DNA of 21,868 nt from Corallochytrium limacisporum (GCA_002811645.1 PDIP01000189.1:5976-27843), one strand, 5' to 3'. Numbered from the stretch's first letter, positions 1 to 9,403 are shown. Translations and numbers: made by a program. The notes: generated by a model not told the origin, from the letters alone.

Positions 1-59
<59 letters not shown>
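1..59. repeat. GT dinucleotide microsatellite
   Basis: An uninterrupted GT repeat of 29 units plus one G begins at the first base of the window and ends before a GC at 60. Because it touches the window edge its full length is unknown. It lies more than 1.1 kb before the first gene, and no role is apparent. Confidence 0.97.
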
Positions 60-62
<3 letters not shown>

Positions 63-1236
63 TTTGAGTAAAGGGTGATGTGCGCTGTCCGCTCCGTTGT
101 CTTGCCGCCCGGAGCATAGAGAACTGCCTGGGAATGCGCGCAGACGGGTACTGACGGCCCATTGGGAACAAAAGATTGTGATGGCAGTGATAGCCCACAT
201 GCCGTGTGTACGCGCCAAGAGCAAATCTCGGGCGGGGTCGTTTGGATGGGCGGTGTGCTTGGGGCATGTTCCAGGTGGTAGTATTCATCAAAACAATCTT
301 TATTTACTCTGTTGGTAGCGCAGCCTCTAAGTATTCATTGATACTCCGACGGCCGTCGACCCTTGAAGGCACGCACGGGAAATGAACGACATACAACCGA
401 CACTGGCGCACATCCCTGCGCACAGCCTCTTACCTGAGACCATACTGCACCAGAGCCAAAGACACACCGCCGATCGAAAAAGTGGTTGGCCCCAATACTC
501 CCGAAACCGCATATCGCAGACACGCATACCTTCACCCACACACACGACGCCATCTGGATTTGACAGGCACGCCGAACAGAAGAGTGAAACTTCGACTACA
601 AGAAGATCAACACTGCCGTTTGGTGGACACATACACTCATTCACCATGTAATATGGTGTAGTACCCTGATAAGAATGTGATATCCCGTCCGTGATCAGGG
701 CTCCCGGCACATGGTTGACCTGCACCAAAGCCCACTCTCTCTAACTTTTTTTTTTTCTTCTCTCACTCCTTTTCTTGTTCCTGTTCACATCCGCACACTT
801 GCGTCCGGACACATTAAGGATTTCGTGCTTTGTTGGTAGTGGATAATTAGCCAGTTAGCATAATTTGTTTGATCTTCTTCTACTGATAAAACCGGGAGGG
901 GGCCGCGGGGGAGCGGGTTAGAGTGTGCTGTCCGGTTAAAATTTTCTTTTGGGAGCACTCACCTCCTCCGCCGCACAGGGGCCAAAAGAACCGCGCGTAT
1001 TTCCCATTCGGCCCAGGCCCCCGTTGTAGCACACAGCGGGGACGAGCGGCGCGGCGAAAAGGAAACGGGGGAAAAGGCCTGAAGGCCGACGGGGGTGCTG
1101 GGTTTTGGATTGTGTTTGCGCCGTTCAAGAACATCCAGGCAGTGGAAACCACACAGCCACGCGGATCCCAAGTCCTTGACATTCTCGCTTTGTTTGTAAA
1201 CATGATGCCATATCAAAAACCTACATTAAGCTCGAC
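60..1236. other. non-coding stretch upstream of the FLVCR-like gene
   Basis: I see no convincing gene here. The longest ATG-started plus-strand frame (382-651, 89 codons) has no recognisable domain, membrane segment or signal peptide, and overlapping frames of similar length exist on the other strand. The stretch holds a T-run at 746-756 and a G/C-rich patch at about 890-1110. The distal promoter of the transporter gene that follows probably lies in its right part. Confidence 0.6.
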
Positions 1237-1244
1237 TATTTAAG
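1237..1244 (+). promoter_or_regulatory. TATA-like box (TATTTAAG) of the FLVCR-like gene
   Basis: TATTTAAG lies 177 bases before the ATG at 1414. The same octamer lies 150 bases before the secreted pore-former-like gene, and TATTTAAA lies 135 bases before the amino acid transporter. A match at similar distance before three unrelated genes suggests a core promoter element. The transcription start would be expected about 30 bases downstream, giving a leader of roughly 145 bases. No transcript data are available. Confidence 0.6.
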
Positions 1245-1357
1245 AGATCCAATGTGCGCAGCCAACAACTCGAGGTTCTGAAACGCAATAACAAAAACAC
1301 GATCACTAATTCAGATAGGTATACATTACAGTACAATAGCACACAAGAGAAAAAAAA

Positions 1358-1372
1358 ATGGAATTCTCCTAG
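1358..1372 (+). promoter_or_regulatory. four-codon upstream ORF in the transporter leader
   Basis: The first ATG after the TATA-like box is at 1358, preceded by a run of A and followed by G, which is a strong initiation context. It opens a minimal ORF of Met-Glu-Phe-Ser and a TAG stop at 1370-1372. The main ATG is only 41 bases further on and in a different frame. Such an element would be expected to lower or condition translation of the transporter by requiring reinitiation. That regulatory role is inference. Confidence 0.45.
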
Positions 1373-1413
1373 AGCTTTATCACGGTGTGACAGATTTAGA
1401 GTACTACGGTAAA

Positions 1414-3012
1414 ATGAAAGCTGTTAGGTGCGTGAAGGCACCGGAGGCTCTCTCATTAGAGGAACCTAAACAGAACGATTCCAAGCAGGGAATAGAAATG
1501 ACGGGCTTTACAGATCCATACGGACGCAGTATCATGGCGGACATATTAGAAGATCCTGAAAGACCCGAAATTAAAACTTATTCCATTCGATGGGTCATGC
1601 TGGCTTTGTTCTCCTTGCAGTGCGCCATCAACGGAATCATGTGGATCACCTTCTCCCCCATTAGCACCTACGCCCAGGCCTTCTTCGGCGTTGATGACAT
1701 CGAGATCAATTCGTTGAGTATTGTGTACATGGCTGCCTACGTACCCTTCTCTCTCGTCAGCATATGGGTCTTCCAGAAATACGGGCCGCGGGTAGGAGTG
1801 AACATTGCTGGCGTGGGCAATTTCCTGGCGGCCTTGGTCCGCTTCCTCGCCATCTCCAACAACGACGAGCCCCGCAGCAACGGCTTTGTTATTTTGCTCA
1901 TTGGCCAGAGCATCGCCTCCGTTATCCAGCCGCTCCTGACTAACTACCCTGCAGGCTTTGCGGCCCTTTGGTTCCCACTCAAAGAGCGTGCGTTGGCCAC
2001 TGCCATTGCCAGCCAGGCCCAGCTGGTCGGCGTCGCGGTGGGTACCTACTATCCCATCCTCTTTCTCAACTCAGACACTGATACTGTGCGTTTCTTTGAC
2101 ATGCTTCTCGGTCAAATGATTATGGCAGGCGTGGTAACAGTGATAACACTGTGCTTCTTCCGAGAAAAACCTCCCTTGCCACCATCCGTGTCGGAGAGCA
2201 TTAAGACGGAGAAGATGCCCATCTGGGAGGAAATCAAGTCAATCTGCACCAACCGGGACTTTATTATGCTCTTCTTCTCCTTTGGTATCGCCCTCGGTTG
2301 GTTCAACGGCATCTTAACAATAGTGGAGCCCTTGATAAACACTGCTGGCTATGGAAGTCACCACGCAGGACTCTTCTCCATGCTGTTCTTGGTAGTGGGG
2401 ATTGTGGCGGCCCTGTTGGTCGGTATCGTGCTGGACAAGACCCACTTATACAATCCTTTCCTCAAGGGATTCACTCTTGCTTCTGCACTTGTGGTGATTG
2501 CTTTCCTCCTGGCAATTCGACCAGGAATGTCCGGTCTCCTGGCTTTCCTCTGTGCAGCACAGGGTGCGTTCATCGTTCCTCTCATGCCCATTGCCTTTGA
2601 GGCTGGCGTGGAGTGCTCTTTCCCGATCAGCGAGGACGTGAGCACTGGTCTGCTCATGAGCTCAGCTCAACTGTTCGGAATCATCTTTATCTTTGTTCTC
2701 ACCGCTCTTGTGGAAGCCCAGCCTGACTATGGCACTACGTACGTGTTTGAACCTACCTATATTGTAGTGACAGTTTGGATGGTGGCTATGCTTTTGCTCA
2801 TTGTGTTCTACAGAGGACGGTATCTACGTCTGGAAGCGGAGCAACTCGAACTTACCAACGGTACCGTTTCCAATGACACCGAAAGTGTGTCCACGGTCTC
2901 TGCTGGTGAGGGTGACGTGGAAGATGCCAATCGCGACAATAAGCAGAAAGAAAACCCACAGCAAGATAATAGTAGTTACATCTCGCAGGCAATGCTCGAA
3001 TCCTATCCGTGA
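1414..3012 (+). CDS. FLVCR/SLC49-like major facilitator superfamily transporter
   Basis: A 532-residue polytopic membrane protein with about twelve hydrophobic segments, from residue ~59 to ~466. Features of the FLVCR/SLC49 branch include the RW before helix 1 (59-60), WITFSPIS (77-84), GQSIASVIQPLLTN (164-177), WFPLKERALATAIAS (186-200) and the late signature around ECSFPISEDVSTGLL (400-414). Animal relatives move heme, choline or ethanolamine; the substrate here cannot be told from sequence. The N-terminal ~55 residues and the last ~60 (Ser/Asn/Gln/Glu-rich) are hydrophilic and probably cytoplasmic. The frame is open back to a GTG at 1387, but I chose the ATG at 1414 because it has A at -3. 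A later start at 1498 is possible. No intron is needed. A TATA-like box, a short upstream ORF and an AATAAA at 3129 frame the gene. Confidence 0.88.
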   Translation: MKAVRCVKAPEALSLEEPKQNDSKQGIEMTGFTDPYGRSIMADILEDPERPEIKTYSIRWVMLALFSLQCAINGIMWITFSPISTYAQAFFGVDDIEINSLSIVYMAAYVPFSLVSIWVFQKYGPRVGVNIAGVGNFLAALVRFLAISNNDEPRSNGFVILLIGQSIASVIQPLLTNYPAGFAALWFPLKERALATAIASQAQLVGVAVGTYYPILFLNSDTDTVRFFDMLLGQMIMAGVVTVITLCFFREKPPLPPSVSESIKTEKMPIWEEIKSICTNRDFIMLFFSFGIALGWFNGILTIVEPLINTAGYGSHHAGLFSMLFLVVGIVAALLVGIVLDKTHLYNPFLKGFTLASALVVIAFLLAIRPGMSGLLAFLCAAQGAFIVPLMPIAFEAGVECSFPISEDVSTGLLMSSAQLFGIIFIFVLTALVEAQPDYGTTYVFEPTYIVVTVWMVAMLLLIVFYRGRYLRLEAEQLELTNGTVSNDTESVSTVSAGEGDVEDANRDNKQKENPQQDNSSYISQAMLESYP

Positions 3013-3128
3013 CCGGGTATCAGCATGATACACGCACTACTTAGAAATGCGCTCTTGCCTCTAAGGTACGTAAAGAATCTTAACAAAGGTCCGCAGGGTT
3101 GTCCGTGGCCTTATCATGAAACACCTCC

Positions 3129-3134
3129 AATAAA
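3129..3134 (+). terminator. AATAAA polyadenylation signal of the transporter gene
   Basis: A canonical AATAAA, in the context AATAAAGAA, lies 117 bases after the TGA stop. The next plus-strand gene also has AATAAAGAA about 100 bases after its stop, which supports both calls. The cleavage site would be expected 10 to 30 bases further on. Confidence 0.5.
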
Positions 3135-4336
3135 GAACAACTGTATATTTCCAAGCACTACTTGGTTCCTTTTCATTACAGTAGCACTTCGAGGGACATG
3201 AGGAAAAGTCTTGGATCCTTGGACGATGTGAATGACACTTGATAATCATTGCATATTCGATGAGTGACGTACAGGACGTTGGCACTAATTTAGGAGACAG
3301 CAATGGCGCTGGGATTTGCAGAAGCGTCTCGTGATCCCGCCAAATACGGAGTTCATACCAACATGTCCATTGCATCACAACCTTCATCTGTTTATGTATG
3401 GAATGATACCTATCCCGTAGGGATCACACCACATTCTACAGCGTCCGGGTAGGGGTATGTGAAAAGCCTGAGACATTTTGGTCAACCCTCTCTGTCAGCG
3501 CCCTGGTGGTCCACCCTTGGCGGCAGGGTCGCGCAAATATCCTTCCTCACATGGAAGAAAATGTGCCCATATAAGGAAGGAAGGATAGGTTGCATAGGTT
3601 TTCGGAGGAAACTTGATAAGGGCCCAAAAAGCGAGTCTGGCAAGGCCCAAGCTGTGGAGACCCGGCGGAAGCAGAAGAAGCAGAAGAAGCAGAAGAAGAG
3701 TGGGGGAGGGGTTTGGTGGTTGAGTGTGTTAACGGGCTTTGTGGCACTTTGAAACGGCCTCTGTGGTGAGTGGCCCGGGTGATGAAAACAAACGCGGGAG
3801 GAAGGAGCTTAGGTACTTGCGTTTAGGAGAACGTGGCAAGTCGGCAGTGTGGTGGTAGTGGCAGTGTGGTGCTGATGAATCGACTGACAAGCGGCCGCGT
3901 CTGCAGTTCCGAGTACTTGGGCCCGCAATGTAACTTTTTTCTTGAACAAACCCTATAGAAAATGTAGGGAAGGAGATACTATGCCGGGAAGGAACGGGTG
4001 GGTAAATGGGGTAAAAAAAGTTTCACTCAGGCGAGGAAGTCAAAAATTAGAGGGCTGCGGGCGCAGCTCTATGCTGGGAAGGTAGGGCGGGTCGATCCAC
4101 GGGGGTCTAGGGGGTTTCGTGGAGTGAGACCGCCGATTTATTGCATTTGTGCCGGAGAATTTGAGTATCAGCAAGTGATTCATTGTGTCGCAGACGATAC
4201 GAGACTGTTGCTCCGAACGTCAGCTCTGCTGAATAGGCCGGCGGGCCACGACAAACCTACCGTATTAGTCAACCCACCTTTTTAAATGTCGAGTACGGAC
4301 AAGACAAGTGCAATGGATCCCGTGGGACAAGAAACA
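3135..4336. other. spacer between two plus-strand membrane genes
   Basis: No gene is supported in this 1.2 kb. It contains a purine-rich GCAGAAGAA repeat (3668-3699) and a short direct repeat GGCAGTGTGGTG at 3843 and 3860. The frame at 3998-4285 has no ATG at its start and no recognisable domain. G-rich, A-tract-bearing sequence occupies 3960-4130. The right end should carry upstream promoter elements of the four-helix protein gene. Confidence 0.6.
3668..3699. repeat. short GCAGAAGAA tandem repeat
   Basis: About three and a half copies of a nine-base purine-rich unit, GCAGAAGAA, itself made of AGA/AGC triplets. It lies in the spacer downstream of the transporter gene and outside any supported coding region. 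Confidence 0.85.
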
Positions 4337-4344
4337 TATTAAAG
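4337..4344 (+). promoter_or_regulatory. possible TATA-like box (TATTAAAG) of the repeat-loop four-helix gene
   Basis: TATTAAAG differs at one base from the TATTTAAG seen before other genes in the window and lies 111 bases before the ATG at 4448. A rival candidate, TTTTTAAA at 4279-4286, sits 169 bases before the start, closer to the usual distance. I cannot choose between them from sequence. If the upstream one is used, the leader would contain upstream ATGs at 4313 (nine codons), 4363 (ATG followed at once by a stop) and 4368. A good splice donor-like GTAAGT also occurs near 4385. Confidence 0.3.
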
Positions 4345-4447
4345 CGGAGAGGATTGGACAGAATGTAATGAGATCGGATAAGGGTAAGTAGATCAAACCA
4401 AGTCGTGCGGTATTTTTTCCATCGAAACACACAATTTTAAAAGCGGT

Positions 4448-5239
4448 ATGATAGATCGCCTCGTCTACTTGATCTTCAAGGTGACGCTGGCCGCGGCCAG
4501 CTTCATTGTCGGGGGCATGCTAGCGTCCTCTAACCTGTACGAAGAACGTGACGAATATTCCTCTACCACAGAGGGGGTTACTTCTGCTCTGGTTGCTGTC
4601 AGCCTAGTTGGTGGCTTCTTGGCTCTCCTGCTTATGCCCACATTCATTTATATTGACTTGCGTTCATCAAGCGCGCAAAAGTCCTCCTTCCTCAACGGAA
4701 GCACTGCCGTATCGGTCCTGTGGGCTCTCCTCATGTTAGGTGTGGGAGCTGCCTTCACCGGCCACTTTGGTAATGAGAAAATCCATATCCTGATAGTTCC
4801 CGGAACGTGTACCTTCATCCCTAACCCCGCATATTATGTCCCTTTTTTCCCCGGGCTCAACACTGACTGGACCACTGACATCCCCACTGATTTCGTCACT
4901 GAGCCGGGTACCGAGTTGGCCACTGACTTGCCGACCAGCCCCACTGACTTGCCGACCAGCCCAACTAACTGGCCGACCAGCCCTACTAACTGGCCGACCA
5001 GCCCCACTGACTGGCCGACGGACCATAGCATGACACCTAGCACAATCACCATCTTTTCCGGCTGCAGCGCCGACAACGGCCTCTACATCGCTGTGGCCGT
5101 CCTTTCCTTCTTGACCGGTCTCATCTGGATCTGCGATGCGGTGTGCACAGAAGGGTACCGTAGGCAATGTATAGCATCCAAGGAGATCACCATCAATGGA
5201 TCTCCCATCCAGGGTGTCCAGAAGATGACCTTGGTGTAA
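4448..5239 (+). CDS. four-helix membrane protein with LPTSP repeat loop, paralogue of the 14612-15358 gene
   Basis: A 263-residue protein with four hydrophobic helices at about 5-27, 45-70, 86-105 and 209-232. A long loop of ~103 residues lies between helices 3 and 4. That loop has five seven-residue units of the form T[DN][LW]PTSP (159-193) after a more degenerate T/D/P-rich lead-in, plus Cys121 and Cys206 that could form a disulfide. Helix 4 carries GLIWICDAVCTEGYRR, matching GLLWICDAVITYKYRK in the minus-strand gene at 14612-15358; over 30 aligned residues here I count 15 identities. The start of helix 1 (VY..xxKV.L) also matches. The M-shaped topology recalls MARVEL-type proteins, but I see no diagnostic motif, so the family and function are unknown. 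With an even helix count and the basic C-terminal flank inside, the repeat loop would face outside. Confidence 0.8.
   Translation: MIDRLVYLIFKVTLAAASFIVGGMLASSNLYEERDEYSSTTEGVTSALVAVSLVGGFLALLLMPTFIYIDLRSSSAQKSSFLNGSTAVSVLWALLMLGVGAAFTGHFGNEKIHILIVPGTCTFIPNPAYYVPFFPGLNTDWTTDIPTDFVTEPGTELATDLPTSPTDLPTSPTNWPTSPTNWPTSPTDWPTDHSMTPSTITIFSGCSADNGLYIAVAVLSFLTGLIWICDAVCTEGYRRQCIASKEITINGSPIQGVQKMTLV
4922..5026 (+). repeat. 21-base coding minisatellite (LPTSP units)
   Basis: Five consecutive 21-base units, each coding seven residues: TDLPTSP twice, TNWPTSP twice, and TDWPTDH. The unit length keeps the frame, so copy-number change would alter loop length without breaking the protein. The units differ by a few bases, so the array is not brand new. 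The Thr/Ser/Pro content suggests a stiff, possibly O-glycosylated, external linker. That role is inferred from composition only. Confidence 0.93.
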
Positions 5240-5338
5240 AAAAAGAATCTAGGCACCGTTGAGGGCACTAGTCGATGTAATGTTGACATCGTGTCCTTCC
5301 CATTTGTGCATAAGGCCATATCTTGTGGACATGGTGGA

Positions 5339-5344
5339 AATAAA
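5339..5344 (+). terminator. AATAAA polyadenylation signal of the repeat-loop gene
   Basis: AATAAA in the context AATAAAGAA lies 100 bases after the TAA stop. The same nine bases follow the transporter gene at 3129, about 117 bases after its stop. No matching AATAAA was seen soon after the three complete minus-strand genes, so the signal is not universal in the window. Confidence 0.5.
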
Positions 5345-7195
5345 GAAATCCAAAAACTAGCCACGTCGTACTGCAAGCCAACGACGAGGTTTCAACCTGC
5401 GTACTACTGATGCAACCACTTCGATTCCTTACATTCACTAGTGGTTCGGAAACTGTGCGGATACCACTATGGCAAGGACGTAAAGGGATCAATGTCAAGT
5501 GGAGGATCGATCCATGTAAAGGTGTTCGGGGCGAACTTTTGTCGTTACTACTGTCCATAGTATGGGGATGTTCACAAACTATGGGACCGAACCCTCAGGG
5601 TTCCCCAGGAGCTAGAAGACTGGAGGATCCCGAGCGCTATCTCCATTGGTAGCGATCATCTTGTTCACCTCTACTTTGTGCCTTTTGCTTCCTTGACAAT
5701 GTCCAGTTCATGGCACCGCATATCCTTGACGCGCTGTTTGCGCGTAATCGCGATGGCAACAGCAGTGCGGAATTCACAAAGAGCTTTATGTAGAGAGGGT
5801 AGCGAACGAAGGTTCACGCCACCTCTTCATGTACAGCAGACCATGACCATTAGATTGTCATCTGATCAAACCCTTAGCAATGCATTTCGTTCAGTCTCCA
5901 GTCCCCTCTTACAACGCCGTTGTTGTCCTCCAATTTCGTGCGGATCTGAGCCACTGTCCGTAGCTACGTCAACTGCAAGCACTCTGGGGAGTCCAGTGAC
6001 GGGTAAGTGTCTGAGACAATATGGCGGTAGAGGACAGGGGAACAAAACGGACGCGTATTCCTCGAAGCAAGGGTGGAAATTTTGGATATTGCGCACGGAA
6101 AGCCTGGGATTACGCCCTTCGGTGCAGAGGCACCTGGTTTTGACAGCAAGCTTTGGTATGAGTCGCTGCCGATAATCAGGACCTCGAGAGCCTTGGCTTC
6201 CCAGAAAGTGCAACAGGGACAGGGACAATTGCGTTAGTCAGTTTCGCTGAGTGGTAGTTGCAAACCTTCCCGTAGAACCGCCCACAAGTGCTAAAGAAGC
6301 GATCAGCAGGTGTCTAAACGGGCGTCACTTGCCAAGAACTTCTCACCAAGTTTTCATGGCTCCAGGTTCCGTATACCACGTATGTCGTTACCGTTGCCCA
6401 TATGAAGAAACGGAGCGATGATCGGTTTTAAGTGGAAAACATTGGCAGCGGGGCTGAGAAGACGAAAGTCCGAGCAGAGAGTGTGCTTAGTAGCAGCTGT
6501 TCGTGGGTGACTTGTCCCGGGGGAGGCCGGGGGTGGTAGTGGAAGAAGGAACACCGACGGAAATCTTACTGAATCACACGCGCAAAGGGGGTACTGAACG
6601 GTAAAGGAGGCCAGGGCCGGGCGACAGATAGCGAGAAAGTCAGGCACGCAAGACGGACTTGTACAGGACATTCGTGATTCCTACGGTCCCCCCTCCCCTT
6701 TGTTAGGGTCCCGTGTATAGTTCTTTCAGTTTCTTTCTCCATCATGTTCTGTTGATGTTTCGGAGGGTGTCGATTAGATCAGTCCCGTGGCCAGGCACAC
6801 GGACGGACGATTTCAGTCCCCCACCCCAAACCCCCCCTCTTTTCCACCGCCCCCGTGTCTCCTCCAGCGCCGCCGTCAACCAACAAACTAAAAACACCGA
6901 CCGACCGTAAGTAAGTAAGTACGTAAGGCAGGCCTTTTTGCTATTACACCGGAAGAGAAGTTAAAAAAAAAAAACAAAGGCAAAAAATTAATCACCACAC
7001 ACACATACCAAATCTTGCGAAAAGAAAAAAAAATTACTAACCGCTATGGCACAAAGGTGCCGCAGGGACGCGTTAATAATGCTTGGTGCTGGGGCCGTTC
7101 GGAAACGCGAAGAGATATCGCGTGGGTGAGAAGCAAACGAGAGAGCAATAGCAGAGTCAGCAGCACGATCAGCAAACAAAGGACAGACAGGGCGG
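5345..7195. other. gene-poor stretch between convergent genes
   Basis: No gene is supported. Open frames at 5678-6175 (+), 5866-6228 (-) and 6354-6671 (-) have unbiased composition, no membrane or signal segments and no recognisable domain. There is a GTAA tetranucleotide run at 6907-6927 and an A12 run at 6963-6974. I looked for retroelement motifs in the conceptual translations and recognised none. Confidence 0.55.
6907..6927. repeat. GTAA tetranucleotide run
   Basis: GTAA repeated about five times with one interruption (TACGTAAG). It superficially resembles stacked splice donors (GTAAGT), but there is no exon next to it, so I read it as a simple repeat. Confidence 0.8.
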
Positions 7196-7286
7196 CGAGA
7201 GAGCGAAGAGGAGAGAGTGAGAGAGAGAGCGAAGAGGAGAGAGAGAGAGAGAGAGCGAAGAGGAGAGAGAGAGAGAGAGAGAGAGT
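7196..7286. repeat. 26-base GA-rich minisatellite inside a GA tract
   Basis: The decamer GCGAAGAGGA recurs at 7203, 7229 and 7255, exactly 26 bases apart, with the remainder of each unit filled by GA dinucleotides. Units two and three are identical and unit one differs by a single T. The array ends in a pure GA run and GTGAGTGTGTG. Reading frames through it encode Arg/Glu-rich or Ser/Leu-rich low-complexity peptides and should not be taken as genes. Confidence 0.92.
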
Positions 7287-7984
7287 GAGTGTGTGCAGTT
7301 TGGTGTCAGGGTTAAAAGTGGTGGTGGTGGGTGTTTGCGTGTCGTTTTTGAGTGGGGGAGGAAGCGATAACGACGAGGGGTGAAGGAGGAAACCAAGTCG
7401 GGAAGGAAAATGTTTGCCGCTTGCCCGTGTCCCCTGGGGGAAAGATGAAGGAGGTAGAACATACTTGGCGAGGTGATGACCCGGTGCGGATGTGGTGACA
7501 GGAGCAACTTCGCCAAAATATCCGTCCGCTTTGGCAGTTTGCGCTCACTTGGCCGCTGCTCGCGCCGCCGCAGCATACCCGGGGTAGGCAGGTCGCTTCT
7601 CCTTCCTTTCCACCTTTCCCTCGACACCCGCGCTCCCGCCAGCCCCCCCCCCACCGGGGGGGAAGGGGGGTTGGATTTGACGAGAAAGAAAAGGGGGAGA
7701 AGCCGTAGCAAGGGCGTTTGAAACATGTGCTGGCTCCAAGTCAAAGATGGAATGTGAAACACACATCCTGTACAAATCCCACCTGCATGTGCTGTATTAG
7801 TACTACTACTGCACGAAAACTTTGAAATGGAAGAGATCTAAGGTTTTTTAATTATACAATGTGGAGCACAGCGGCCTGCCACTGGTCCTCCTAAGGCCAC
7901 AGAAACTGGCCACGCCACTTGGCGGTGATGTAAGGCAATTTCTCAAGGCTGGCATTGCGGTGATCCACTTTGTGAGCGTTTGTC
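7287..7984. other. 3' flank of the amino acid transporter gene
   Basis: No gene is supported. The main structure is a C-run/G-run hairpin at 7643-7670. No AATAAA was found soon after the minus-strand stop at 7985. On the minus strand the first ~130 bases are A/T-rich near 7840-7860 and may hold a non-canonical 3' end signal. Confidence 0.5.
7643..7670. other. C-run/G-run inverted repeat
   Basis: Ten C (7643-7652) are followed by ACC, seven G (7656-7662), AA and six G (7665-7670). The two halves can pair into a very stable G:C hairpin, and the G runs might take part in a quadruplex. Long G/C homopolymers are also prone to sequencing and assembly errors, so the exact run lengths are less certain than the surrounding sequence. 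Confidence 0.75.
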
Positions 7985-9403
7985 TTATGATGAAGACGAT
8001 GGGCACAGATAGGAGGCATCATCCGGAGGCACCTGGAAGACCTTGAAACCACTTGCCGCTTCAACAATGCCGTAGATGGCGTAGTAAGTGGCAGCCACGG
8101 CGAACGCCATAAAGAGTGTGATCACAACGCCGAAAAAGACCTTTGTGGACATGCTCAATGAGTCACGGTAAATGGCCCAGTAGATGACCATGGGAGCTAC
8201 GATGGTTTGACTGGTCAAAGCTAAACCAACTACAGCTTCCTCGAGGTTGCTGATGAAAGGAATGAGGATGGAGATCAACAGGATTGTGGCCCAGACGATG
8301 GTGCGCAGCACGATACGTCCGAGTCCGTAACGGTTGCGGTAGAACCAATTACCTTCCTCGTTCTTAGCAGATCCGAACAAGCGCTCCTCCTTTGCGGCAT
8401 TGACAGGAAGCTTGTCAATCTCACCTTCCAGCTTTGGGTTACCTGCCTCTGTCTTGTCGACTACAGTAACCTCATAGGAGTTGATGGCAGCTGCCTTACC
8501 CTCAGCCTGCGTGTAGTCGAGATCAATCTTCAGCAGGACACTCTCCAAAGTAATGACAAATGGGTTCAGCAAAAGAGGGGCTGCGACCAACATGTGACCT
8601 GCCAACATAACATTACCAATATACCACGGAACGTTGCGGTTCCACTTAGCCAGAATGCTGGTTGGAATCTCACAGCCATAGGCAGCGTGGTCGAGAGCAC
8701 CAACCAAGGTGTAGATAATGACCAAGCATCCCACCACCAGAATGATGGGGTAAGGCATGTTCTTCGGGTACTTCATGTTACGGCGGGTATTGGGAATCAA
8801 AATCGCGAAGGTGTACGCAAAAATGAAAGTGGAGACTGAGCTAACACCCAGAGAGAAATCCAATTCTGGGTTCTCGTGTTCGATGGGATTGCCGAGGTCC
8901 TTGCCGGCCTCATATAGAATCACAATCGCGACACCATAGGAGCAGACGGCAGCAAAGATCAACATTGCGACCATGTCCTTCACCTCCGGCAGCATGCCAA
9001 CGGGCCACATAGCTGCACACGTAATGACTACCCAAACGATGTAGCTGAGGTCTGCGACCTCGGCAAAGATGGCCTGGAAGGAACTGGCAGCGAGGATGAC
9101 GTAGATGATGGCCACAAAGTACGTGGTGAAAATCAAGGCCAACTGAACAATCCTCTTACCAACTGGTCCAAGATGTTCCTCTGCCAAGTCGACATAGTTG
9201 AAGGACTTTGACACTTTCAGACACTCATTCAGGAGGAGAGCTCCTAGAAGCATGAAAGCACTGACAACTGCAATGATGATGAGGGTCCACCAGCCAAGAA
9301 CAGCAAAACCAAAGGGAACCGTAAGGATACCAGCTCCAATCGAGGTTGTGACAAGCGTGAATGTGGCCTTGGCCGCATCCAAAATTTCGTCCATTGCCAC
9401 CAT
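7985..9403 (-). CDS. amino acid/auxin permease (AAAP, Aa_trans) family transporter
   Basis: A 472-residue protein with about ten to eleven hydrophobic helices, typical length for the AAAP family (SLC32/36/38-like). Helix 1 carries the family glycine motif GAGILTVPFGFAVLGW (23-38). A conserved central element FIFAYTFAILIP (193-204) is followed by NTRRNMKYP (205-213), and the later element ISNLEEAVVGLA (384-395) is also in place. It is expected to move neutral or other amino acids across the plasma or vacuolar membrane; substrate and direction cannot be told. A hydrophilic loop of ~75 residues (291-366), rich in Lys and Glu, separates the first eight helices from the last three and is longer than in many relatives. 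The start at 9403 has A at -3 and G at +4; Met4 is an alternative. No intron is needed, and a TATTTAAA lies 135 bases upstream. Confidence 0.9.
   Translation of the reverse strand: MVAMDEILDAAKATFTLVTTSIGAGILTVPFGFAVLGWWTLIIIAVVSAFMLLGALLLNECLKVSKSFNYVDLAEEHLGPVGKRIVQLALIFTTYFVAIIYVILAASSFQAIFAEVADLSYIVWVVITCAAMWPVGMLPEVKDMVAMLIFAAVCSYGVAIVILYEAGKDLGNPIEHENPELDFSLGVSSVSTFIFAYTFAILIPNTRRNMKYPKNMPYPIILVVGCLVIIYTLVGALDHAAYGCEIPTSILAKWNRNVPWYIGNVMLAGHMLVAAPLLLNPFVITLESVLLKIDLDYTQAEGKAAAINSYEVTVVDKTEAGNPKLEGEIDKLPVNAAKEERLFGSAKNEEGNWFYRNRYGLGRIVLRTIVWATILLISILIPFISNLEEAVVGLALTSQTIVAPMVIYWAIYRDSLSMSTKVFFGVVITLFMAFAVAATYYAIYGIVEAASGFKVFQVPPDDASYLCPSSSS

Noticed and set aside
1387-1413. GTG-started N-terminal extension of the FLVCR-like protein
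   Set aside because: The frame is open back to a GTG at 1387, but eukaryotic initiation favours the ATG at 1414, which has A at -3. The nine extra residues add no recognisable feature.
3998-4285. Plus-strand frame of 95 codons before the repeat-loop gene
   Set aside because: It starts with GTG and has no internal ATG, and it contains no recognisable feature.
5678-6175. Plus-strand frame of 165 codons
   Set aside because: It does not start with ATG, its composition is that of random sequence, and overlapping minus-strand frames are equally long.
7169-7762. Minus-strand frame of nearly 200 codons
   Set aside because: It runs through the GA-rich minisatellite and encodes Ser/Leu and Pro-rich low-complexity sequence with no recognisable domain.
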